Below, piece by piece: positions 17,375 through 26,841 of a stretch of 64,000 bases of DNA. Numbering within the stretch: the stretch's first letter is position 1; each line of letters begins with the position of its first letter. The notes below the pieces were generated by a model, which worked only from the letters and a program-made list of their open reading frames with translations, did not search any database and was not told the origin of the DNA. The position numbers were made by a program, and so were the translations under genes. This DNA is from an uncultured Eggerthellaceae bacterium (GTDB lineage: Bacteria; Actinomycetota; Coriobacteriia; Coriobacteriales; Eggerthellaceae). The stretch lies in NCBI GenBank assembly GCA_910588945.1, contig CAJUSF010000035.1, forward strand, positions 30,834-94,833. Reading direction: 5' to 3'.

Positions 17375-19288
17375 CTACAGAGCCGCATCCCTTATCACAT
17401 CAAGGAACTTCTTTCGATCCCATGTGCCGAGATCGCCTTCAAATCGATCGCGCACCGAAACGAGGTTCTCTGCGATTTCCTTATCGCCAAGAACGACCAT
17501 GTAAGGAATCTTCTGACTTTGCGCCTTTGCGATCTTGACCTTCATAGGTTCGTTCTGATCATACATCTCGACGCGTCCGCCCGAAGCTTTGATCTCACCA
17601 GCAAACTCGGCCGCCGCCTCCTTATGCCTGTCGGCAATCGGAATGACAGCCACCTGAACGGGGGCAAGCCACAACGGAAGCGCACCTGCATAATGCTCAA
17701 GAAGAATGCCTAAGAATCGCTCGATCGAACCGAAGATGGCTCGGTGAAGCATCCATGGCTGTTGCTCCGTATTGTCCTGCGCTCTGTATGTTAGATTAAA
17801 GCGCGCCGGGAAGTTGAAATCGACCTGCACCGTCGAACACTGCCACGTGCGCCCGATCGCATCTTTGACCTTGATGTCGATCTTAGGCCCATAGAACGCT
17901 CCATCACCTTCATTGATGTCGTATTTAAGCCCTCTGATCTCGCACGCCTTCTTAAGCGATGTGGTTGCGTGCTCCCACATGTCATCGGAGCCGATCGATT
18001 TTTCAGGCCTAGTCGAGATCTCGGCCTCATATGTGAAATCGAATGTGTCCATGATGTGGTCGACGAGCTCTAATATCGCAACGACCTCATCGACTACCTG
18101 ATCGCGTGTGCAGAAAATATGCGCATCGTCTTGAGTGAAACCACGGGCGCGCATGAGTCCATGAACCGCACCTGACATTTCGTGGCGATATACAGTGCCG
18201 AACTCGAAGAAGCGAAGCGGAAGATCGCGATAAGAGCGAAGCTCGTTCCTGTAAAGAAGAACATGCCCCGGACAGTTCATCGGCTTCACACCATACTCGC
18301 TCATACGAGGCTCTTCATCAGAGCCCTCGTTGATGTTGAAGAAGTACATATTCTCATGATAGAAGTCGTAATGACCGCTTGTCTTCCACACATCGGCGTT
18401 ATAGATATGAGGCGTTATAACCTCTTCATAGCCGCGTTCATAAAGATCGCGACGCAACCATTCCTGCATAGTGCGGATGATGCGCGCACCTTTGGGAAGA
18501 TAAAGCGGAAGGCCCACTCCAGCGGCCGGATCCATCATATAGATCCCAAGCTCACGCCCGAGCTTGCGATGGTCACGCTTCTCGGCTTCCTCGATATTAT
18601 GTAGATGCTCCTCTAGGTCTTTCTTGGAGAAGAATGCAGTGCCGTAAATACGTGTAAGCATCTCGTTGTCGGAGTTACCCCTCCAGTATGCACCGGCAGT
18701 CTTCATAAGTTTGAACGGACCGATCTTTCCAGCGCTCGGCATGTGTGGGCCGCTACATAGATCAACGAAACCCCCATGTTCACGGATGATGATAGGCTCA
18801 CTATCGTCCAGATCATCGATATGTTCGAGCTTCAGCCTCTGATCCTTGAAGATTTCTTTGGCTTCATCTTTTGAAACCACCTTGCGCACGAAAGGCTCAT
18901 CACGCTTAATGATCTCGGCCATCTTGTCCTCGATAGCCTTGAAGTCCTCAGGAGCGATCGATGCATCGAGTGCAAAATCGTAGAAGAAGCCATCTTCAGT
19001 CTGCGGACCGAAACCTATCTGCGCTCCAGGATAAAGTTCTTGAACCGCTTCAGCCATGACATGGGCTGCAGAATGTCTCATGATCCCAAGCGCTTCGGGA
19101 GATTTAGAGGTTATTATCTCAACCGTGCTGCCGTCAGGAACGACCGTGTTCAGATCGGCGAACTTCCCGTCGATCTTTCCTCCAAGAGCGGCCTTAGCAA
19201 GACCTGCTCCAATGGATGCCGCAACATCATAGACATTGGATCCCTCGGGCACCTCTTTGATGCTCGAGTCGGGTAATTTGACCTGCAT
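17375..19288 (-). CDS. thrS: Threonyl-tRNA synthetase
   Basis: This class II enzyme charges tRNA-Thr. An N-terminal TGS domain (about residues 1-60) is followed by the editing domain with HSAAHVMAEAVQELYP (HxxxH), the catalytic core with motif 2 FRHEMS-type sequence (GTVYRHEMSGAVHGLMRARGFTQDD, residues split across the fold), and an HGTP anticodon-binding domain at the C-terminus. At 637 residues it is full length. The upstream gap has a small hairpin (GGTGC/GCACC) just before the SD but no T-box features. Confidence 0.97.
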   Translation of the reverse strand: MQVKLPDSSIKEVPEGSNVYDVAASIGAGLAKAALGGKIDGKFADLNTVVPDGSTVEIITSKSPEALGIMRHSAAHVMAEAVQELYPGAQIGFGPQTEDGFFYDFALDASIAPEDFKAIEDKMAEIIKRDEPFVRKVVSKDEAKEIFKDQRLKLEHIDDLDDSEPIIIREHGGFVDLCSGPHMPSAGKIGPFKLMKTAGAYWRGNSDNEMLTRIYGTAFFSKKDLEEHLHNIEEAEKRDHRKLGRELGIYMMDPAAGVGLPLYLPKGARIIRTMQEWLRRDLYERGYEEVITPHIYNADVWKTSGHYDFYHENMYFFNINEGSDEEPRMSEYGVKPMNCPGHVLLYRNELRSYRDLPLRFFEFGTVYRHEMSGAVHGLMRARGFTQDDAHIFCTRDQVVDEVVAILELVDHIMDTFDFTYEAEISTRPEKSIGSDDMWEHATTSLKKACEIRGLKYDINEGDGAFYGPKIDIKVKDAIGRTWQCSTVQVDFNFPARFNLTYRAQDNTEQQPWMLHRAIFGSIERFLGILLEHYAGALPLWLAPVQVAVIPIADRHKEAAAEFAGEIKASGGRVEMYDQNEPMKVKIAKAQSQKIPYMVVLGDKEIAENLVSVRDRFEGDLGTWDRKKFLDVIRDAAL

Positions 19289-19389
19289 TGATGATTCCTT
19301 TCTCTGCCGGGTGCAAACAAAGCACCTGCAATATCAACAAAAATGCTGACCTTATATGCTGTTATATGACTAGATCTTATCGAAGATGA

Positions 19390-19902
19390 TTATCTTGCTT
19401 GAGAATAACGGCCTTGCGTGCTCGAGCTACGCCTTCTTGAGCGCTGAGCCTTCTGTCCTTGTGATGCAGATACGCCTCCAACAGGAGTTGCGCAATATGG
19501 ACATATCGTCCAAGCAGGCTCCAGCGCACGCTCGCAATGCGTGCAGAGATTCTTTAACTGCGTGTGACAGTTCGGACAGAGAACATAGTTCGAATCAACA
19601 GGATATCCGCACGTCGCGCATTCCCCGTATTTCATCAATTCACGCTGCTTAAGAGCAACCTCAAGCTCTTGCTCATCCTTGTCGATCTGCAACATCGGAG
19701 GCCTGAGAAGGCAATATGCGATGACACCGACGATTGGCACGAGCGCGACCACAGCCCAGATATACCAGTTGGTGCCGCGAAGATACGCATCCCTTACCAC
19801 CCAGATTATCGACAAAATGTACAGTATCACCAATAATACGACCACAATAGTGAAAGCGGTTTGCATCTGCGGTGACCACAGCTGAGCGAGCAACTCGTTC
19901 AC
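19390..19902 (-). CDS. Small membrane protein with double zinc ribbon
   Basis: The 170 residues begin with two hydrophobic segments (about residues 15-38 and 47-66). These are followed by a short helical region and two zinc-ribbon knuckle pairs: CATCGYPVDSNYVLCPNCH and CTHCERALEPAWTICPYC. The tail is basic and Ser/Arg-rich. The GTG start at 19902 has GAGGTAAA upstream. Proteins of this layout are widespread and mostly uncharacterised; the zinc domain would face the cytoplasm. It lies between valS and thrS on the same strand, about 100 bp from thrS. A function is not claimed. Confidence 0.8.
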   Translation of the reverse strand: MNELLAQLWSPQMQTAFTIVVVLLVILYILSIIWVVRDAYLRGTNWYIWAVVALVPIVGVIAYCLLRPPMLQIDKDEQELEVALKQRELMKYGECATCGYPVDSNYVLCPNCHTQLKNLCTHCERALEPAWTICPYCATPVGGVSASQGQKAQRSRRRSSSTQGRYSQAR

Positions 19903-20052
19903 TTTACCTCATCCTCCGTCTTCTTCAAGAGTTCGATTCCGATACTATTCTACGTTTCACTCTCGATAGAGTTACAAATTCAAATTATATCAAAGCTGCG
20001 ATATGCAATCCCGGACAGCTTTGCGCACGCACCGAATTGCTCAAAGTCTCCA

Positions 20053-22731
20053 TCAAGAAAGCTCCTCGATTTGCTCTTTGAGCTTTGTCTGCTTTTCTTT
20101 GAGCGCGGCAAGCTTTGCTGTGTCCTTTTCGATGATCTCCTTGGCCGCCTTGGCGAGAAATCCCGGGTTGGAGAGCTTCTTCTCGAACTTAGCCACATCC
20201 TTATCGATAGAGCCAAGCTCGCGCTCAAGCCTCTCACGTTCTGCTTGGAAATCGACGAGTCCAGACATTATCGTATAGATCTCAATGCCGGTGCCAATAC
20301 CCACGCATGAATCGGCGGGCTTTTGCATATCGGGCGCTGACTTCAAATCCGAAATGCGCGCCATCGAAACGATAAGCGCCTCCTGATCGAGCAGCATCGC
20401 ACATGTGTCAGAGTCGGCTTTGATGCAAACAACAAGCTCTGTCTTCGGCGAGATAGAATATCTTGCTCTGGCAGAGCGAACCGCACCGACAACATCGCAG
20501 ATCAAAGAGACCTTACGCTCGGCATCATCGTCAATATATCCCGAAAGCTCATCGGCAGATGGCCATTTGGAAAGTATCAACATATCAGATGCATCATCTG
20601 ACTTTGGAAGGCTGGAATAGATCTGTTCGGTTACAAACGGCATGATCGGATGCAGAAGACGAAGCGAAGTATCCAGCAAAGCGACAAGATTACGCTGACA
20701 TGCCAATCTATCCGACTGATCGCCGTCCTGCGAGAGCCTGCTTTTAGAAAACTCGATATACCAATCGCAGAGCTCGTTCCAGAAAAACGTATAGAGCTGA
20801 CGTGTGATCTCGCTGAATTCAAATGCCTCGAAACTCTCATCGATACCGCGAACGAGCTTCGCCAAACGAGAGAAGATCCATTTATCCGCCGGGGTGTCGA
20901 GCTGCGGCGCGCCCGGCTCGAAACCGTCAAGATGCATCGTTATAAAACGTGCGGCATTCTTTATCTTATTAGCGAAATTACGTGCGCCTTCGATCTTTTG
21001 AACATCGAACCTCATAGCCTGCGCACCAGTAACCTGTGTCAGAAGCCCGAACCTCATGCCATCGGCTCCGTAGTCCTCCATGAGCTTGACCGGGTCAACA
21101 CCATTACCGCGCGATTTGCTCATAGGTTTGCCATCAGAGCCCATCACTGTCGGATGAATGATGACGTCCTTAAACGGTATGCCGCCTGTGCAGTATTCGC
21201 TTGCCATCACCATGCGAGCTACCCAAAGCCCCATGATGTCCCTAGCGGTTGATAACACCTGTGTAGGATAGAAGCGCTTCAAATCCTCAGACTGCATTCC
21301 CTGCTCGCCCCAGCCCTGTGTGGCAAAAGGCCAAAGCTGTGATGAGAACCATGTATCCAAAACGTCTTCATCCTGTCTAGCGGGATGACCGCACTTAGGA
21401 CAGATATCGACATCCTCCAAAGACGCATCTTGCCATCCGCATTCGTCGCAATAAAACATAGGAATGCGATGACCCCACCAAAGTTGGCGCGAGATACACC
21501 AATCTTTGAGATTGTCGATCCAATCAAGATAAACCTGCGACCATCGCTCGGGGTGAAACGATATCTCCCCATCAGCAACAGCGTCACGGGCAGGCTTTTT
21601 TATCTTGTCGACATTGACAAACCATTGCTCGGAAAGCCAAGGCTCGAGCGTATTGTGGCAACGATAGCAATGCATGACCGAGTGACTTATATCCTCTATA
21701 TGGTCGAGAAGCCCAAGACGCTCGAACTCCTCGACAACAGCAGCTCTAGCCTCATCGCGATCCATGCCGCTAAAACGTCCGTACCCCTCGACCACATGAG
21801 CACTCTCATCGAAGATATTGATCTGCTCAAGACCTGCACGCTCACCCATAGCAAAATCGTTCGGGTCATGCGCAGGCGTCACCTTCACCGCGCCTGTACC
21901 GTATTCGGCATCCACATGGAAATCCGTGAAGATCGGGATGCGCCTGTTCACTATCGGAAGGATGATGTCCTTTCCAACAAGATCCTTATAGCGCTCATCT
22001 TTCGGACTGACAGCCACGCCGGTATCTCCTAGCATGGTCTCAGGACGCGTGGTGGCTACGACCAGATATTCCATTTCATTGGTCGGCTCGGCAAGAGGAT
22101 AGCGAAGATACCACAGATGCCCCGCATCGTCGCTATATTCAGCCTCATCATCTGCGATCGCTGTGGTGCAATGAGGGCACCAATTCACGATGCGACGACC
22201 TTTGTATATGATGTCAGCGTGATACCAATCGACAAAGAGTTTTCTGACGGCGAGAGAGAACTCAGGGCTCATGGTGAATTGCTCGTGATCGTAATCACAG
22301 CTGCACCCCATGGCTTTTATCTGGTTCACGATAGTCGTGCCGTATTCATCGCGCCATTTCTGGCATTGCTCGATGAACGCCTCACGCCCGATCTCTCGGC
22401 GATTGATGCCTTGATCAGCAAGATGTTTGTCAACCTTGGTCTGAGTTGCAATTCCAGCGTGATCGGTGCCCAGTATCCATCTGGTTTGATAGCCCTGCAT
22501 CCTTGCACGCCTGATGCACGCATCTTGGATGGTGTCGTTAAGCGCATGCCCCAAATGGAGAACTCCTGTGACGTTCGGAGGCGGAATGACGATCGTATAG
22601 CTCTCATCAGCATGTTCGCCTGAACCCGGCGTTCTCAAAAATGCGCCGCTATCCTTCCAAGCCTCAAAGATCGGGCGTTCCCATTCGGCATAATTGGAAG
22701 ATGCACTCGTGTTCTTATTAGGATCAGACAT
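20053..22731 (-). CDS. valS: Valyl-tRNA synthetase
   Basis: This class I enzyme charges and edits tRNA-Val. It has the HIGH variant LHLGHAL after PPPNVTG, the editing domain (ATTRPETMLGDTGVAV), KMSKS as GKPMSKSRGNGVDP, zinc-type cysteines CDECGW and CPKCGHP, and a C-terminal coiled coil that ends the protein (about the last 70 residues). The 892 residues are normal. It starts 3 nt after clpX ends, so the two are probably one transcript, an unusual pairing of a protease subunit with a synthetase. Confidence 0.97.
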   Translation of the reverse strand: MSDPNKNTSASSNYAEWERPIFEAWKDSGAFLRTPGSGEHADESYTIVIPPPNVTGVLHLGHALNDTIQDACIRRARMQGYQTRWILGTDHAGIATQTKVDKHLADQGINRREIGREAFIEQCQKWRDEYGTTIVNQIKAMGCSCDYDHEQFTMSPEFSLAVRKLFVDWYHADIIYKGRRIVNWCPHCTTAIADDEAEYSDDAGHLWYLRYPLAEPTNEMEYLVVATTRPETMLGDTGVAVSPKDERYKDLVGKDIILPIVNRRIPIFTDFHVDAEYGTGAVKVTPAHDPNDFAMGERAGLEQINIFDESAHVVEGYGRFSGMDRDEARAAVVEEFERLGLLDHIEDISHSVMHCYRCHNTLEPWLSEQWFVNVDKIKKPARDAVADGEISFHPERWSQVYLDWIDNLKDWCISRQLWWGHRIPMFYCDECGWQDASLEDVDICPKCGHPARQDEDVLDTWFSSQLWPFATQGWGEQGMQSEDLKRFYPTQVLSTARDIMGLWVARMVMASEYCTGGIPFKDVIIHPTVMGSDGKPMSKSRGNGVDPVKLMEDYGADGMRFGLLTQVTGAQAMRFDVQKIEGARNFANKIKNAARFITMHLDGFEPGAPQLDTPADKWIFSRLAKLVRGIDESFEAFEFSEITRQLYTFFWNELCDWYIEFSKSRLSQDGDQSDRLACQRNLVALLDTSLRLLHPIMPFVTEQIYSSLPKSDDASDMLILSKWPSADELSGYIDDDAERKVSLICDVVGAVRSARARYSISPKTELVVCIKADSDTCAMLLDQEALIVSMARISDLKSAPDMQKPADSCVGIGTGIEIYTIMSGLVDFQAERERLERELGSIDKDVAKFEKKLSNPGFLAKAAKEIIEKDTAKLAALKEKQTKLKEQIEELS

Positions 22732-22734
22732 CGA

Positions 22735-24117
22735 CTACTCTCCTTCTTTGCAAGATTCATCTTGTGAAGCTTCTGCAACAGAATCTATATCAGGTGAGGT
22801 TTCACCCGTTATGTCGCTGGCTTTGATGACAACCTTCGTCTTGCCGCTTCGCTCAGGCAGGTCATACATTACATTGCTTAGAACACGCTCGCATATGGAG
22901 CGCAGACCGCGCGCGCCTGTGCCGTGTTCGCTCGCCTCATGTGCTATCGCCTTGAGCGCGTCATCCTCGATCACAAGCTCGCAGTCCTCAAATGCGAAGA
23001 GTTTCCTATACTGCTTGACAAGAGCGTTCCGAGGTTCGACCAGAATACGCACGAGATCATCCTCGCTCAGCTCATCAAGCGAGGTGATCACGGGGATCCT
23101 GCCGACAAACTCGGGGATCATGCCGTATTTATTGAGATCCTCTGGCAAAACTTGCGCCAAAAGCTCGGCTTCGGCCTGTTTCTTCGACTCGGGAAGCTCA
23201 GAGGCAAAACCAAGTCCGCTCTTTCCGACACGCTGACCAACAATATCGGCAAGTCCGACAAAAGCACCACCTAAGATGAACAAGATATTCTTCGTGTCAA
23301 TATGAATAAGTCCCTGCTCAGGATGCTTTCTTCCACCCTGCGGCGGGACAGATGCCTCACACCCCTCCACGATCTTAAGGAGCGCCTGCTGCACGCCCTC
23401 ACCAGAGACATCCCTTGTGATTGAAAGATTCTCGGCCTTGCGTGCGATCTTGTCGATCTCGTCGATGTAGATGATGCCGATCTGCGCCTTTGGGACATCG
23501 AAATCTGCCGCTGTGATCAGCTTCAAAAGAATGTTCTCGACATCTTCGCCCACATAGCCGGCCTCAGTAAGCGTAGTGGCATCAGCAATGGCGAAAGGAA
23601 CCTTCAATGTACGGGCAAGCGTCTGTGCAAGAAGCGTTTTTCCCGATCCTGTTGGTCCGAGGAGCATAATGTTGCTCTTGTCGATCTCGACATCGCCCTC
23701 ATCAGCCTCAAGGCCCAAAGAGATGCGCTTGTAATGATTGTAGACAGCAACAGAAAGCGCCCGCTTAGCCGCCTCCTGCCCCACCACGTGCTCGGAGAGC
23801 CGATCGTGTATCTCATGCGGCGTTGGAAGATCCGACAAAATGTCTTCTGGCCGAAATTCGCTTTTCTCTTCAAACACGCCATCTTCGGCTACCACGATAT
23901 TGCCGTGCCCAGCTTGAGAGGGGTGCATATTCGATCGCGGATCGTTATAGAAACCCATCTCGTGCATCATCGCATCAGCGCATATGGTTATGCATTCATC
24001 GCAGATATTGATGCCGTTTGGAGAGGCGATCATAGAGCGCACTTGACCGGCTTCCTTACCACAGAAAGCGCAATACATGAACTCTGAACCGCTGTCTTTA
24101 TTGTTGTCGTTTGCCAT
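22735..24117 (-). CDS. clpX: ATP-dependent Clp protease ATP-binding subunit ClpX
   Basis: This AAA+ unfoldase feeds substrates to ClpP. The N-terminal zinc domain has C16, C19, C39 and C42. Walker A GPTGSGKT is at residues 154-161, Walker B is IIYIDEIDKIAR, and the pore region and IGF loop for ClpP docking lie near GKSGLGFAS. The 460 residues include a slightly long C-terminus. clpP is 124 bp upstream on the same strand, with a terminator between, so clpX may have its own promoter; TATAAT at 24175-24170 is a candidate -10. Confidence 0.97.
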   Translation of the reverse strand: MANDNNKDSGSEFMYCAFCGKEAGQVRSMIASPNGINICDECITICADAMMHEMGFYNDPRSNMHPSQAGHGNIVVAEDGVFEEKSEFRPEDILSDLPTPHEIHDRLSEHVVGQEAAKRALSVAVYNHYKRISLGLEADEGDVEIDKSNIMLLGPTGSGKTLLAQTLARTLKVPFAIADATTLTEAGYVGEDVENILLKLITAADFDVPKAQIGIIYIDEIDKIARKAENLSITRDVSGEGVQQALLKIVEGCEASVPPQGGRKHPEQGLIHIDTKNILFILGGAFVGLADIVGQRVGKSGLGFASELPESKKQAEAELLAQVLPEDLNKYGMIPEFVGRIPVITSLDELSEDDLVRILVEPRNALVKQYRKLFAFEDCELVIEDDALKAIAHEASEHGTGARGLRSICERVLSNVMYDLPERSGKTKVVIKASDITGETSPDIDSVAEASQDESCKEGE

Positions 24118-24173
24118 GAGTCGTCTTGATCAACTTTCTCAAAATCGGTGCTTTGTTGCATTTCGCAATATTA

Positions 24174-24208
24174 TAAAAGTATGCGCCACTGTCATCAGCG
24201 ACGCATAC
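24174..24208 (-). terminator. Terminator after clpP
   Basis: On the minus strand GTATGCG and CGCATAC form the outer stem, with CTG/CAG inside, and TTTTAT follows. The T-tract merges into TATAAT, which may be the -10 of a clpX promoter. Confidence 0.65.
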
Positions 24209-24240
24209 GAATCTATTCGGAGATGGAGTCGTTTTTGTTC

Positions 24241-24849
24241 TTACTCTCCGTGATGAGCGATGATCTCATCGACAAGGCCGTATGCCTTTGCCTGTTCAGC
24301 CGTCATGTAATTATCACGCTCGGTGTCCTCTTGGATCTTCTCGATCGTCTGACCGGTGTTATCCGCTAGGATCTTGTTAAGGCGCTTGCGCGTCTTGAGC
24401 ATGAAATCGGCAACGATGGCGATTTCAGTCTGCTGACCCTGCGCACCACCCAACGGCTGATGGATGAGCACCATCGAATTCGGAAGGCAGAATCGCTTGC
24501 CCTTCGCGCCCGATGAAAGAAGAACGGCCGCCATGGAGGCACACTCGCCGATGCAGATGGTAGACACATCGCACTTGATGAAGTTCATCGTATCGAGAAT
24601 GCCAAGCCCTGCGGTCACTGAACCGCCCGGAGAGTTGATATAAAGGGAGATATCCTTTTCCGGATCGGTAGCCTCAAGGTGGAGCAGCTGTGCAACCACG
24701 GAATTAGCTACGTGATCATCTATCTGTTCTCCCAAAAACACGATCCTGTCGTTCAAAAGCCTTGAATATATGTCGTAGCTACGCTCCCCTCGCGGAGATT
24801 GCTCGATGACATATGGGATCAAAGCATTGTTGACACGTTGAAGTTCCAT
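24241..24849 (-). CDS. clpP: ATP-dependent Clp protease proteolytic subunit
   Basis: This serine protease subunit forms tetradecameric barrels with ClpX. The catalytic triad fits S105 (GECASMAAVLL), H130 (VLIHQPLGG) and D179 (ERDNYM). The 202-residue length is standard. It lies in the order tig-clpP-clpX, which is common in bacteria. Only one clpP is in this window, whereas many actinobacteria carry two adjacent copies. Confidence 0.97.
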   Translation of the reverse strand: MELQRVNNALIPYVIEQSPRGERSYDIYSRLLNDRIVFLGEQIDDHVANSVVAQLLHLEATDPEKDISLYINSPGGSVTAGLGILDTMNFIKCDVSTICIGECASMAAVLLSSGAKGKRFCLPNSMVLIHQPLGGAQGQQTEIAIVADFMLKTRKRLNKILADNTGQTIEKIQEDTERDNYMTAEQAKAYGLVDEIIAHHGE

Positions 24850-24962
24850 TCGTTCCTCGCTTTCGTTAAGCTATTCGCAAATCATACATTTGTTCACTAT
24901 TATTTTATACGTCTTTTGCGAAATGACAAATCTTATATGAGCACTCTCACAAAATCTTTAAT

Positions 24963-24997
24963 CAAAAAAGGGGTGCACACCGAAGCGCACACCCCTT
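24963..24997 (-). terminator. Intrinsic terminator after tig
   Basis: On the minus strand AAGGGGTG (24997-24990) and CACCCCTT (24975-24968) form an 8-bp stem followed by a run of T. It lies 19 bp past the tig stop. Confidence 0.85.
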
Positions 24998-25015
24998 CGT
25001 GATATGAATGCGAAA

Positions 25016-26374
25016 CTACTCGCTATCTGCATCATCCTCAGCCTTGATCTTCTCGAGATACTCCTCCATCGTGATCTCTTTGACCTTGGCGTTGTCCATG
25101 ATGTCCTTCATAGCCTTTGCTCGAATGATGCCCTCACGGATGAGATACAGTCGACCGTCACGCTTCCATTCGGCCTCGGTCGCCTTCGGATCCTCAAGTC
25201 CGGCACGCTCGAATTCGAGAGTGACATCCTCATCGCTAGCCTCAAGCTTGGCGTTGTCTGCCCAAGCATCAAGCGCCGCATCCTGCTTGACATTGTCGGT
25301 GGCCTGCTTCTTGACATCCTGCTTGAACTGATCGGAGTCGATACCTTGCATCATCAAGAAGTTATCGAAACTGATTCCTTGACGCTGCAGCTGCGTGAAG
25401 AAATCCTGAAGAAGCTGAGACTCTGTCTGCTCGACCATGGCGTCATCAACCTCGCCATCAAAGCGCTTCACAAGCTCGAGCGAGCATGCGTTCTCTTTGA
25501 TCCTTGGAATAACGTCTTCCTTCTGTGCCTTGATCGACTCTTCGATCTCTTTACGCAGGTCGGCAACCGTATCGATGCCAAGCGTCTCTTTTACCCACTC
25601 ATCGGTGAGCTCAGGAGTGGTCTTGATCTTGACTTGATTGCATGTAACCTCAAACGAGATCTTCTGACCAGCAACATCCGACATCAGGATAGATGCGTCA
25701 TCGTCTGCGACCTTGAGGTCAAACTTCTTCGTGTCGCCGGCTTTCATGCCCTTGACCTTTTTCTCGAAGTCTTCAGAATACACGCCCGTTCCCGGGGTGA
25801 AGAAAGCGTTGTCGCTCGACAGTCCGACGACATCGGCGCCGTCTTCCTTAGTAGCCTTGATGGAGAGATCGGCGCACTCCTCACCTGAGAGTTTTGAACC
25901 TTCAGGGGCATCCTCATATGATTGATAACGCTCGGTGATGTCCTTGATCTGATCCTCTACCTCTGTCTCCGTGACATCAGCGCTTGGAACCTCGATCTCG
26001 ATCGGGTCATAAGAAGAGAGCCTATAGATCGGCTTGACAGATTGAGTGAACTCGAACTTGAAGTCCTCGCCTTCGTTAGCAAGAGCAGGATCGTTGAAAT
26101 CAGGTGAGCCTACCGGGAAGATCCTTTCCTGCTCGATCACCTGGGGATACACCTCATTCACGATCTCCTCAGTTGCCTGCGCAAGGATAGCCTCTTTACC
26201 GAATGCATTATCGATTACAGGGCGTGGAGCCTTGCCCTTCCTAAACCCCGGGAAGTTGTACTTCTTCGCGAAGTCCTTGTAAATTGAGCCAACCTTGTTC
26301 TTAACGATTCCCTTATCTACGACAACGATGGCCTTGACCTTGTTGTCTTCCAGATTCTCCAATGTGATGTTCAC
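25016..26374 (-). CDS. tig: Trigger factor
   Basis: This ribosome-bound chaperone is also a peptidyl-prolyl isomerase. The ribosome-binding loop is FPGFRKGKAPRPVID near residues 43-57. The middle FKBP domain is reduced but present (SGEECADLSIKATKEDG to FDLKVADDD), and the helical C-terminal domain fills the rest, ending in acidic residues. At 452 residues it is full length. The GTG start at 26374 has GGAGG upstream. It heads the tig-clpP-clpX protein-quality block and diverges from tRNA-Leu. Confidence 0.95.
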   Translation of the reverse strand: MNITLENLEDNKVKAIVVVDKGIVKNKVGSIYKDFAKKYNFPGFRKGKAPRPVIDNAFGKEAILAQATEEIVNEVYPQVIEQERIFPVGSPDFNDPALANEGEDFKFEFTQSVKPIYRLSSYDPIEIEVPSADVTETEVEDQIKDITERYQSYEDAPEGSKLSGEECADLSIKATKEDGADVVGLSSDNAFFTPGTGVYSEDFEKKVKGMKAGDTKKFDLKVADDDASILMSDVAGQKISFEVTCNQVKIKTTPELTDEWVKETLGIDTVADLRKEIEESIKAQKEDVIPRIKENACSLELVKRFDGEVDDAMVEQTESQLLQDFFTQLQRQGISFDNFLMMQGIDSDQFKQDVKKQATDNVKQDAALDAWADNAKLEASDEDVTLEFERAGLEDPKATEAEWKRDGRLYLIREGIIRAKAMKDIMDNAKVKEITMEEYLEKIKAEDDADSE

Positions 26375-26470
26375 GAAATCCTCCGTTGATTACTGAATTT
26401 ACGGACAAGACATTATGGTATCATATGAACCCGCCGCACATATCTATCAAAAGTGCGGTTTTGACATAGT

Positions 26471-26555
26471 GCGGGCGTGGCGGAATTGGCAGACGCGCCA
26501 GATTTAGGTTCTGGTGAGGAGACTCGTGAAGGTTCAAGTCCTTTCGCCCGCACCA
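26471..26555 (+). tRNA. tRNA-Leu (anticodon UAG)
   Basis: The acceptor stem is GCGGGCG with CGCCCGC, then A and an encoded CCA. The anticodon stem CCAGA/TCTGG encloses loop TTTAGGT, so the anticodon is TAG. A long variable arm, as expected for class II tRNA-Leu, is present. It is one of the few plus-strand genes here. A hairpin CCGCAC/GTGCGG with TTTT lies just upstream (about 26436-26460). Confidence 0.96.
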
Positions 26556-26807
26556 CAAAATGACAAGACCGCGCAAGCGGTCTTTTTCATTTGTGGTGTT
26601 GACGAAAGCATCATCGAGCTTGCGAGATGATAGTGAAGCGAAGCTGAGGGGACTTGAACCTGTGAGGTTCATTGCGGTGCTAATCTTTATAGTTTGCACC
26701 GCAACAGCGAATGTCAAGGTGTCGCGAAGTGACCTAAAGCGAAGAATCGCCTTGCGATTGTTTGCGATGACTTGACATGAGCTAAGACTTGTCGCTCGCA
26801 CCACAAA
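26544..26807 (+). repeat. 16-bp direct repeat of the tRNA-Leu 3' end flanking a structured 248-bp stretch
   Basis: TCGCCCGCACCACAAA at 26544-26559, the tRNA 3' end plus flank, recurs as TCGCTCGCACCACAAA at 26792-26807 with one mismatch. Between them lie several perfect hairpins: GAACCT/AGGTTC (26656-26670), TTGCGGTGC/GCACCGCAA (26672-26704), ATGTCAAG/CTTGACAT (26711-26778) enclosing AATCGC/GCGATT. There is also an inverted copy of the tRNA T-arm piece GGTTCAAGTCC. No credible ORF exists. The layout resembles an attachment-site duplication or a decayed insertion at a tRNA. Confidence 0.6.
26565..26587 (+). terminator. Terminator after tRNA-Leu
   Basis: AAGACCGC, loop GCAA, GCGGTCTT, then TTT. 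The perfect 8-bp stem starts 10 bases past the CCA. Confidence 0.88.
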
Positions 26808-26813
26808 CAATGC

Positions 26814-26840
26814 GAACACCCTCTGGGTGTTCTTTTATTT
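26814..26840 (+). terminator. Second plus-strand terminator downstream of tRNA-Leu
   Basis: GAACACCC, loop TCT, GGGTGTTC, then TTTTATTTT. It ends the structured segment and implies that some RNA may be read through 26590-26812. Confidence 0.8.
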
Positions 26841-26841
26841 T

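Noticed and set aside
26436..26466. TTGACA at 26461 as a -35 box for tRNA-Leu
   Set aside because: A matching -10 would fall inside the tRNA; the site more likely belongs to the hairpin tail.
26421..26819. 132-codon minus-strand open frame
   Set aside because: It runs antisense through tRNA-Leu; the peptide RKDLNLHESPHQNLNL is the usual artefact of translating a tRNA complement.
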